NCBI GenBank assembly: GCA_902796095.1
Contig: CADBNP010000037.1
Span: forward strand, 1 to 12,167
Direction of reading: 5' to 3'
Source: an uncultured Aeromonadales bacterium
GTDB taxonomy: Bacteria; Pseudomonadota; Gammaproteobacteria; Enterobacterales; Succinivibrionaceae
DNA: 12,167 nt
Shown here: positions 6,492 to 12,167 of the stretch, piece by piece
Layout: each line of letters begins with the position of its first letter
Position numbering within the stretch: position 1 is the stretch's first letter
Notes under the pieces: generated by a model
Told to the model about the DNA's origin: nothing
Database searches by the model: none
The model's input: only the letters and a program-made list of their open reading frames with translations
Translations under genes and position numbers: made by a program

Positions 6492-9471
6492 GAGTAGTGC
6501 AAAAAAATGCAGTCTGATTCTATTTTTTCTGGATTATCCGACAGTGTATCGATTTCTGAATTGTTTACTTCTCCTGGTTGTTCTTTCCGTTTTTCCAGTT
6601 ACCTCCTCCGCATCGGTCCGTTCCGACTGGCTTGTTCTGGTTTACATGACCGGCGGTGTGGCGGAGTCGTCTGTCGGCAATGCGTCTGCTGATATAGCAG
6701 AAATGGTCGATTCTCAGATTGATGCCTCAAAAGTACGGGTTGTCATTCAGACGGGAGGAACGAAAAACTGGAAACTTTTTAATATTCCGTCCGGTACCCT
6801 GGAACGGTATACAGTGGAGGAGGGAAGGCTGGTGAACATAGACAGTCTTCCTGCTCAGAGTATGGGTGCATCCGAGACCTTAAGCGATTTTCTCAGGTTT
6901 GCAAATTCACATTATGAAGCAGAGCATACCATGCTGATCATCTGGGATCACAACACCAGCGGAATTCTGGAAGGCGTGGCAAAGGATGAAATTTTCAATG
7001 ATTCATTATCCCTGGATGAACTGAGCAGAGCTCTGGCTGCCGGGGCGGAGAAGCTTCCGACCAGACAGTATGACATTGTTTTGATTGACGCAGACAATAC
7101 TTCAACCATTGATGCCGTGGCGTTTCTTCAGCCGGTGACCCGGCTTTTTATCGGAAACGAGAAAATAGGACCGTGGATGGCATTGGACTATACAACCTGG
7201 CTCTATCGACTTTCGCAGGAGCCTGCCATATCTGCCGAAGAACTGGCCCGTCTTATGATTACCCTGTACATGCTCGCCTGTACGGAGCAAGATTATTCAA
7301 ATATAAGTATTTCCCTGATAGATATGACCAAGGCCAAAAGTCTGCTGCTGAACTACAACAGACTGGGCTGTGCCATAACTTCAAATCTTCAGCGGGGGAT
7401 AATAACCAAGGCTGAGATAGATCGCATAGCTCTTGGTGCATCACTGTACGGCAATGGTCCAAGACTGCTGAACGAAAAAAAACTTATTGGTGATCTGGTT
7501 GATTTCAGGCAGTTCTATACAGGTCTGTCCGGGCATTTTCCTCTTGAAACTGCACTGCTTGAAGAGGATATGAAGCGTGCGGTTACGGTTTTTGCAAAAC
7601 TCGCATATACCCACGGCAATGGTGTCAGTATGTACTACCCTCTGAGCAGCGTGATATTTGACGCAGACGGGTCACATGAACTTTTCCGCCGCGTGGCTGC
7701 TGACGGATACCGCAGTTTCATGCTGCTTGGAAATGTTACGACCGATACTTTTCTGAACCGCAGAGATCTTTTTGATCTTGTTCATGATGCCGCCAAAAAC
7801 TACAAGATTAGCAGAGATCTGGCGGAAAATGTATCTGCCGGCGAAGAGTCCGTGGATGATTATCCGTATGTTTATCCGCGCATATCATCCGAAGAGGTTA
7901 AAGTTCCTTCGTCAGTATCAGAAACTGAAGCAGCTGCCAGGAGCGGGGATGAAAGGCATCAGTCTGAGGAAGGAACTCAGGTTCAGAAACGGCAGGATCC
8001 CGACAGGAAGAATGAGACATATAACCCTGAACCAACAGACGCCGGTGCTTTACCGTCTGTTCCTGAGAAAAAACTTCAGACAGGAGAATCGCTTTCTTCA
8101 TCCGCTTCTCATGATAAAACAGAAGGTATCCAAAGTATGAAGACGGAACAGAATTCAGATGCAGGCTGCAGCAGTACCGGTACCGGGCTGTCTTCCGGTG
8201 AGCATTCTGGCTGCATCTATTCAGCCTCGGGCATTTCTCCGATATTCAATCCGTTCAAATACAGCTTCATTGACGAGGATGAGGCGAAGGTGCTGCAGGA
8301 AAAGGTAGAAATTCTGGATTCCGGCGAGATTGTTGATACAGAGTTTCTTGTAATAGAGAATACGACTGATGCCTGCGTCATTCCGAAGACTTCAGAGCTG
8401 TACGACCACGGCATAAAGGAAAAGATGACTGTGGGTAAGAAGAAGAGACAGTTGAACAGCAAGAAGCGCCATGAACTGAATCAGAAATATGCGGTAAAGG
8501 AAATTAATTTTGACACTTATGCCGATTCTTTGTGCCGCTATGTGGACAATTCCGCATCCTTCGCCGATATCACCTTCTGCAACTACAGAAATAAACCGTC
8601 ATCTGCTCTATCTGAGCAGTTTAAACTCCCGGTGACAGTCTATGATGATAAATCTACCGGGATCAGCATAGATCCTGCAGATCTCAGAAATGTCAGCAGT
8701 GTCAGTCTGCAGATCGGACTGATCCATAATGCGGATCCGAAAAAAGAGGATGATCGTGATTATATTGCTGTTCTGGGCACTGATGATCGGCTGATTTCGG
8801 ACTGGAAAAAGGGGGAATTCAGGGACAGGCAGACCGGAACCCTGATTAAGCTTGATGATCATATTCTTCCAGCTGTTTTAATTGCATCTACCGGAGAATT
8901 TGACAGTTACGCTTCCAGGATCAGAGTAAATCACAGGGATGCTCTGCTTTTCTTTATACATGATCTTGTTTCAGACAAGTTCAGGATCGAAGGTTATTTT
9001 CTCGCTGATAGGGGAACGAGTCCGCATCTTATGGATGCAAAGCTGAAGCCCGGAGATTACATTTCCTACAGTATTCCTGTTTATTTCCCTGTTAAGGAGT
9101 CGGAAGAGAAAGCTGCTGCAGAAGAAAAAATCGAAAATACCGGCAGCGATGAAAAAGGTTCAGAGACTGCTTCGGATGAGATGGCTTCAGCCGGGTATAA
9201 ATTTGTCAGAAGCATTATCAACGTCCGTATCGAATATACCAACGAGCAGGTAGTCGGATACGGCAGACCTGTCAGAGATCCGCTGATTTTCCGGTATGAG
9301 GTGACTGACAGTACCGGAAAAAAATTCTACTCCGATTATCAGGCAGCAGTGTGGAATGACGGTGTAAGAGAAATTTCGGGAGGCAGAACTGAAGAAATGC
9401 TGAAAGCCTGGACTGAATTTCTGAAAACAGAGATTAAGCAGAACGATCCGGTGTCAGGAAAAAATCAATAA
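6490..9471 (+). CDS. Secreted clostripain-like (C11 family) protein, probably lacking the catalytic cysteine
   Basis: This protein of about 993 residues is exported: a hydrophobic stretch (about 21-38) leads to a signal-peptidase-like site V-T-S-S-A before Ser42. Residues about 46-425 follow the clostripain (C11) layout: DWLVLVYM at the first strand, VVIQTGG.KNW, a TLSDFLRFA helix, LIIWDH at 149-154, GNEKIGPW.ALDYTTWL, and late VDF and GVSMYYP segments. The catalytic His of the WDHG motif is kept as His154, though the Gly after it is Asn. Where active members have D-A-C, this protein has D200-A-D202-N, so the nucleophile appears to be Asp, and peptidase activity is doubtful. A Ser/Glu/Thr-rich linker (about 450-575) separates this from a large unrecognised C-terminal part (about 600-985), itself broken by an acidic insert near 875-905. 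The start is uncertain: TTG 6475, ATG 6490 and GTG 6544 all lack a good ribosome site, and GTG 6544 gives the most normal signal peptide (23 residues). It is divergent from the TPM gene; the transglutaminase remnant follows. Confidence 0.75.
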   Translation: MSSAKKCSLILFFLDYPTVYRFLNCLLLLVVLSVFPVTSSASVRSDWLVLVYMTGGVAESSVGNASADIAEMVDSQIDASKVRVVIQTGGTKNWKLFNIPSGTLERYTVEEGRLVNIDSLPAQSMGASETLSDFLRFANSHYEAEHTMLIIWDHNTSGILEGVAKDEIFNDSLSLDELSRALAAGAEKLPTRQYDIVLIDADNTSTIDAVAFLQPVTRLFIGNEKIGPWMALDYTTWLYRLSQEPAISAEELARLMITLYMLACTEQDYSNISISLIDMTKAKSLLLNYNRLGCAITSNLQRGIITKAEIDRIALGASLYGNGPRLLNEKKLIGDLVDFRQFYTGLSGHFPLETALLEEDMKRAVTVFAKLAYTHGNGVSMYYPLSSVIFDADGSHELFRRVAADGYRSFMLLGNVTTDTFLNRRDLFDLVHDAAKNYKISRDLAENVSAGEESVDDYPYVYPRISSEEVKVPSSVSETEAAARSGDERHQSEEGTQVQKRQDPDRKNETYNPEPTDAGALPSVPEKKLQTGESLSSSASHDKTEGIQSMKTEQNSDAGCSSTGTGLSSGEHSGCIYSASGISPIFNPFKYSFIDEDEAKVLQEKVEILDSGEIVDTEFLVIENTTDACVIPKTSELYDHGIKEKMTVGKKKRQLNSKKRHELNQKYAVKEINFDTYADSLCRYVDNSASFADITFCNYRNKPSSALSEQFKLPVTVYDDKSTGISIDPADLRNVSSVSLQIGLIHNADPKKEDDRDYIAVLGTDDRLISDWKKGEFRDRQTGTLIKLDDHILPAVLIASTGEFDSYASRIRVNHRDALLFFIHDLVSDKFRIEGYFLADRGTSPHLMDAKLKPGDYISYSIPVYFPVKESEEKAAAEEKIENTGSDEKGSETASDEMASAGYKFVRSIINVRIEYTNEQVVGYGRPVRDPLIFRYEVTDSTGKKFYSDYQAAVWNDGVREISGGRTEEMLKAWTEFLKTEIKQNDPVSGKNQ

Positions 9472-9775
9472 CGAACATTCAGATCAGAAGTCTGTGGTTT
9501 CAAATTCTGAAAAGGCAGGCATATTCATGGATCCTGCTTAATGATCATTCGTTGCCGGCGGTGAAATGGTCTGAAGTTCCGCTTATCTCAGGCAGAATGC
9601 CCAGGCGGTATATATGGCTCTGTTACGGCATCCGGTAAAATGCCAGAATGCATCCCCGTTTGCTTCAGCAGTTTTCAGTCGGATCCTGCGGAAGGGGTTA
9701 TGAGGAATACGGGAATTGCATCATGCTTGTACCGTATCATTTCATCCGATAATGAGAAAACTGAACAGCGAATAA
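9472..9775. other. Gap after the clostripain-like gene, possibly degraded coding sequence
   Basis: No intact gene is visible. An open stretch from 9575 to about 9700 in frame with the Cys motif below, and another from 9640 to 9828 in frame with the HAWN block, may be the decayed N-terminal part of the transglutaminase-like protein; neither is recognisable alone. GCAGG/CCTGC near 9515-9540 could form a small hairpin, but without a T-run. Confidence 0.35.
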
Positions 9776-10266
9776 TCTGCCAGGCGATTCCTCAACGGCA
9801 AGGCTGTCTGTCAGGGATTTTCTGTTGATTTTATCTTCTCGGGCATCTTTCCGGTCTGAATGAGGGGTACTGGTCAGGCATGACAGCCGGACCTCATGCA
9901 TGGAATACGGTTACCATTAAGGGTGTGACGTACTTTGTTGATGTTACCTACGATCACAGAGACTTTGTCACCGGGGATTTAAAGCGCCACGACCATGTTT
10001 ATTTCAATGCTCCAAGAGAAATCATCAGTTCAACTCACAGCTGTGACAGAGATTTTTCAACCGGACTGAACACTGCGGGAAAAGTTGATGCGGATTTCTT
10101 TTACACGGCTTCCGAGTACGATGCCGCAGAAGAACTGTTCGGCTTTTACTACAGTTCAGCCAAGAAATGTTTTCAAGCTATTGCGAAGCATATTCCCATG
10201 GGTAGCAGGCTGCTTTTCCGATCCTGTCAGAACAGATCAGCCATCTGCTCGTATCTGAAATCGTAG
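9776..10266 (+). pseudogene. Transglutaminase-like superfamily protein, frameshifted remnant
   Basis: Two frames each hold half of a transglutaminase-like catalytic core, a papain-like Cys-His-Asp fold. The first (9776-9856) encodes FLNGKAVCQGFSVDF, with the nucleophile Cys codon at 9809-9811, and stops at 9857. The second is open from 9829 to the stop at 10266. It encodes GPHAWNTV, with the catalytic His at 9895, then TYFVDVTYDHRD, with the Asp at 9940, followed by a HVYFNAPREI segment typical of the region after the Asp. The frames overlap at 9829-9856, so a one-base loss or gain there separates the Cys from His/Asp. The Cys frame is also blocked upstream by TAA at 9773, and no start or signal peptide can be found, so decay is not limited to one base. 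The last 40 bases overlap the 3' end of the convergent minus-strand gene. The HAWN-containing part alone (ATG 9880, 128 residues) could be annotated as a gene but would lack the nucleophile. Confidence 0.75.
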
Positions 10267-10826
10267 TTTTCAAGAAACATGCAGCTGTCGGGCTGATCCG
10301 TACTGACAAAGTATGCTCGATATTCCTTGTACCACTGACCGTGATATGATGAAAAACGGTTGTTCCAGCTCACCATCCCTTTCTGGCCGATCCTTAGCCT
10401 GAATGCAGTTTCATTGAGATGGTTGGACTCACCGGAGAATCTGGCTCCACGTTTTAGGAAGTCCTCATTTCCTCCCCGGCGTCTTACGTTTCCGGCACCG
10501 CTGTCAAACCACCTGATACGGTGACAGTTTTCCTCTCTTAGAATTTCGATATCGGGGATAGATACGGATCCCGGGGTTATGATTTCGAATCCGTCAGGAG
10601 ATTCGACGGCAGTCTGTTTCTCTGATCTGCAGGGAAGCATACGGATCTGATCGTTGTTCTGTACATAAAAGATTTTCTTCAGAAGACAGCAGTTATCCGG
10701 GCATATGCAGGACGAATGATTTACAGTTACTGCAACCGGCTTCAGACACTCACGTCTTCCGGATGCGCTCTGAGGATTGCGATCCTGTTTTGTCCAGCGG
10801 ATTTCGACGAACAGAACGCAGAGCAT
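10227..10826 (-). CDS. Hypothetical protein, 199 residues, unrecognised
   Basis: I do not recognise a family. The product is hydrophilic, with no clear signal peptide or membrane segment beyond a short hydrophobic start (LCVLFVEI). Cysteines cluster at residues about 40-47 (C-I-C-P-D-N-C-C), with more near 28, 66 and 102, which could suggest metal binding or disulfides but matches no motif I know. The second half is rich in aromatic residues and Arg (QWYKEYRAYF, ENYDFRYEQ). Translation is plausible: TGGAG (10833-10837) lies 6 bases before the ATG, and no competing plus-strand frame covers most of this region. It is the third minus-strand gene after the kinase-like gene and the small basic gene, 88 bases beyond the latter, and may share their transcript. 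Its 3' end overlaps the transglutaminase remnant by 40 bases. Confidence 0.6.
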   Translation of the reverse strand: MLCVLFVEIRWTKQDRNPQSASGRRECLKPVAVTVNHSSCICPDNCCLLKKIFYVQNNDQIRMLPCRSEKQTAVESPDGFEIITPGSVSIPDIEILREENCHRIRWFDSGAGNVRRRGGNEDFLKRGARFSGESNHLNETAFRLRIGQKGMVSWNNRFSSYHGQWYKEYRAYFVSTDQPDSCMFLENYDFRYEQMADLF

Positions 10827-10842
10827 GGTGAACTCCAGTCAT

Positions 10843-10880
10843 AAAAAAAGAGAACACAGAAGACAGCCGCAATGCTGCGG
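10843..10880 (-). terminator. Weak terminator-like or attenuator element
   Basis: On the minus strand CCGCA-GCAT-TGCGG (10867-10880) forms a 5-bp hairpin, and a run of seven T follows 17 bases later (10843-10849). The spacing is too long for a standard intrinsic terminator. It lies between the 60-residue gene and the 199-residue gene, so it may reduce read-through between them. Confidence 0.25.
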
Positions 10881-10914
10881 ATTGAGAAACAACGGTGCAG
10901 ATCAGCGGTCAGTT

Positions 10915-11097
10915 TTATTTTTCTGATTCAGTAACTTCAGACTGTTCCGGGGAAGGCCCTTCAGCTCTGATTTCCTGGAAGAAAGCTATGTGGCGGTGCT
11001 GACGGGATTTCTGCTTTGATTTTTTTAAAATAAGCAGATGACGGTGTCTGTTGGTGGCGGTTCGCTTCAGGGACAAACTCTTGCGGTAAAATCTCAT
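10915..11097 (-). CDS. Small basic protein, 60 residues, unrecognised
   Basis: This short protein has a strongly basic first two thirds (many Lys, Arg and His, including RHRHLLILKKSKQKSRQHRH) and an acidic, Ser/Thr/Glu-rich end (SPEQSEVTESEK). It has no signal peptide or membrane helix and matches no family I know. Evidence that it is real comes from its start: the ATG overlaps the kinase-like gene's stop codon as ATGA (11094-11097), and a strong AAGGAG site lies 7 bases upstream inside that gene. This is the usual arrangement for translational coupling. The charge pattern suggests nucleic-acid or ribosome binding, and the C-terminal Ser/Thr residues could be kinase targets, but both are guesses. 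Confidence 0.6.
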   Translation of the reverse strand: MRFYRKSLSLKRTATNRHRHLLILKKSKQKSRQHRHIAFFQEIRAEGPSPEQSEVTESEK

Positions 11098-11657
11098 TGC
11101 TGCTCCTTTGCAAGTTCCTTACGAGATTTTATATATTCCTGTATTTCAGGAGTGTCCTTAGAATAGTACTTTCTGCCCCAGTTGTCAAAGTTCCATCTTT
11201 CGTCATATACGTTCAGTTCGTAATCCACATAGAAAATGTCTTCGTTCTGAACGATGAAGTTGGTAGGGAAGTAGTCGATATTGATATTGTTTCTGGTGCA
11301 GAGATCCTGGAGTTTTTCCATGAACATCATCTGCTCTACGGTGATCTGACTGCTGATAACGAGATCCATGAGCGTCGGACCCTGAATGTACTCCTTGAGA
11401 ATGATTTCCTGGTCGCGATCAAAATCGATCATCATTGGCATTTTTACGCCGATGCGCTTCAGAAAATCGTAATGGGTCAGCTCCAGACCAATTTTGTCCT
11501 CGGGGAATGTATAGTAGTCGCATTTTTCATGATGTATTTTTTTCACGGTAAAAGGGTTCTGCTCCTCGTCCCTTACAAGATATGAGTAGCCGCCTTTTCC
11601 TTTTCCCAGAAGTCTTTCGACAGAGTATTCGCTACCGTGAATCTTGAAAATCTGCAT
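11094..11657 (-). CDS. Compact protein kinase-like protein
   Basis: This 187-residue protein shows the minimum of a kinase fold: a glycine-rich loop GKGKGGYSYLV (18-28), an FTVKK strand with the probable ATP-contacting Lys (39 or 40), a hinge-like ILKEYIQG (86-93), a catalytic loop N-I-D128-Y-F-P-T-N133-F, and VDYE with Asp145 in the metal-binding (DFG) position. The usual His or Arg before the catalytic Asp is absent. The C-lobe after Asp145 is very short (about 42 residues), more like RIO or small-molecule kinases than full Ser/Thr kinases. The substrate is unknown. I chose ATG 11657: the frame extends to a GTG at 11693, but the promoter would start the transcript near 11690, and a GGGGT site precedes ATG 11657. 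The stop overlaps the next gene's ATG, so the two are likely translated together. Confidence 0.78.
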   Translation of the reverse strand: MQIFKIHGSEYSVERLLGKGKGGYSYLVRDEEQNPFTVKKIHHEKCDYYTFPEDKIGLELTHYDFLKRIGVKMPMMIDFDRDQEIILKEYIQGPTLMDLVISSQITVEQMMFMEKLQDLCTRNNINIDYFPTNFIVQNEDIFYVDYELNVYDERWNFDNWGRKYYSKDTPEIQEYIKSRKELAKEQQ

Positions 11658-11696
11658 TTGACCCCGCACCTTAATAAATGTTATCTTTATCACATA

Positions 11697-11725
11697 ATTT
11701 TAAGATTAATTCACGCATTTTGCAA
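11697..11725 (-). promoter_or_regulatory. Sigma-70 promoter of the kinase-like operon
   Basis: On the minus strand TTGCAA (11720-11725) and TAAAAT (11697-11702) are separated by 17 bases. The predicted start near 11690 leaves a leader of about 33 bases to ATG 11657 and excludes the GTG at 11693. Confidence 0.6.
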
Positions 11726-11790
11726 CCGCGGGGAGTTTTAAATTATCTTTGCGGTCTTTGTATGTTTTGACGAAAATCGTTTTAATCACT

Positions 11791-12167
11791 ATGACCAAAT
11801 CCAATTTTATCCGTATTGTGACGATCCTGTGTCTGATCTGCGCCATGGGACCTCTCTCAACTGATATGTATCTGCCGTCTATTCCGGCCATAGCCTCGGA
11901 TCTGGCAACCTCGGTGCCGACAATGCAGCTTACGGTAAGTATCTTTTTTTTGGGCATGGGTATCGGACAGCTTGTTTATGGTCCGATTGCCGATGCTTTC
12001 GGCAGAAAGAAGGTGATCCTGATTGGAACAGCAATTTTCTTTCTCGCGTCCTTCTGTTCGATTTTTGTCGGCAGCGTTGAGTTTTTTCTTCTGCTACGGC
12101 TTATGCAGGCTCTTGGAGCAGCTGCCGGCGTGGTGGTGATAAATGCTGTCATGAGGGATCTGTTTGA
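11791..12167 (+). CDS. Bcr/CflA-type multidrug efflux MFS transporter, 5' part
   Basis: This is the first 125 codons of a major facilitator superfamily transporter, cut by the window end. It reads as the DHA1 Bcr/CflA branch, which exports drugs or small molecules such as bicyclomycin in exchange for protons. The first helix leads into PLSTDMYLPSIPAIA (residues 20-34), the signature of Bcr/CflA proteins. MFS motif A follows the second helix as GPIADAFGRKK (about 67-77), with the key Asp and Arg intact. The segment LLLRLMQALGAAAGVVVINAVMRDLF corresponds to helix 4 and matches E. coli Bcr closely. The ATG at 11791 aligns with the family start but has no visible Shine-Dalgarno site. It is divergent from the kinase-like operon; the 133-base gap has no clear plus-strand promoter. 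Confidence 0.88.
   Translation, partial: MTKSNFIRIVTILCLICAMGPLSTDMYLPSIPAIASDLATSVPTMQLTVSIFFLGMGIGQLVYGPIADAFGRKKVILIGTAIFFLASFCSIFVGSVEFFLLLRLMQALGAAAGVVVINAVMRDLF

Noticed and set aside
9818..9856. Programmed ribosomal frameshift in the transglutaminase-like gene
   Set aside because: No slippery heptamer followed by a stem-loop is visible in the overlap, and another stop (9773) blocks the Cys frame upstream, which fits decay better.
11720..11748. Palindromic TTGCAA as a shared -35 box for a divergent promoter driving the MFS gene
   Set aside because: At 17-base spacing in the plus direction the -10 position reads TTATCT, a poor match; only the minus-strand promoter is credible.
11767..11795. 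TTGACG-17-TATGAC promoter-like pair over the MFS start codon
   Set aside because: It would start the transcript after the ATG that aligns with Bcr-family N-termini, leaving no good alternative start before the STDMYLP motif.

Overview
The window looks like chromosomal DNA of a gammaproteobacterium with moderate GC content. The best anchor is the bamB-der gene pair, the standard gammaproteobacterial order of an outer-membrane assembly lipoprotein followed by a double GTPase. Both proteins read as close relatives of the E. coli versions. The Nudix enzyme and the small kinase-like protein resemble forms I associate with gut anaerobes, so a gut or rumen lineage such as Succinivibrionaceae is my guess, not a demonstration.

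Layout. Positions 58-651 (minus) encode an MSHA-type type IV pilin. Positions 1032-1436 (minus) encode a MutT-like Nudix hydrolase, divergent from bamB (1749-2969, plus), which has a good sigma-70 promoter. After bamB come two stem-loops and then der (3183-4976, plus), which ends at a clear intrinsic terminator. A 300-bp convergent gap rich in inverted repeats leads to a minus-strand TPM-domain membrane protein (5277-6242) with a near-consensus promoter. Divergent from it is a very large secreted clostripain-like (C11) protein (about 6490-9471, plus). Next is a frameshifted remnant of a transglutaminase-like protein (about 9776-10266, plus). A three-gene minus-strand cluster follows: a compact kinase-like protein (11094-11657), a 60-residue basic protein translationally coupled to it (10915-11097) and an unrecognised 199-residue protein (10227-10826). 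The window ends in the 5' part of a Bcr/CflA-type drug efflux gene (11791 onward, plus).

How the genes relate. BamB and Der are housekeeping: outer-membrane protein insertion and 50S ribosome assembly. The pilin, TPM protein, clostripain-like protein and transglutaminase remnant are exported or envelope-associated. No single pathway links all the genes; several are monocistronic with their own promoters.

Most noteworthy points: (1) Der carries roughly 100 extra residues between its two GTPase domains. (2) The clostripain-like protein keeps the catalytic His but has Asp where the nucleophilic Cys should be, so it looks like a pseudopeptidase. (3) The transglutaminase remnant has its catalytic Cys and its His/Asp in different frames. 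(4) A compact kinase-like protein with a His-less catalytic loop is coupled to a tiny basic protein. (5) Several perfect inverted repeats without T-tracts sit in the intergenic gaps. I saw no tRNA, rRNA, CRISPR array, insertion sequence or phage gene.
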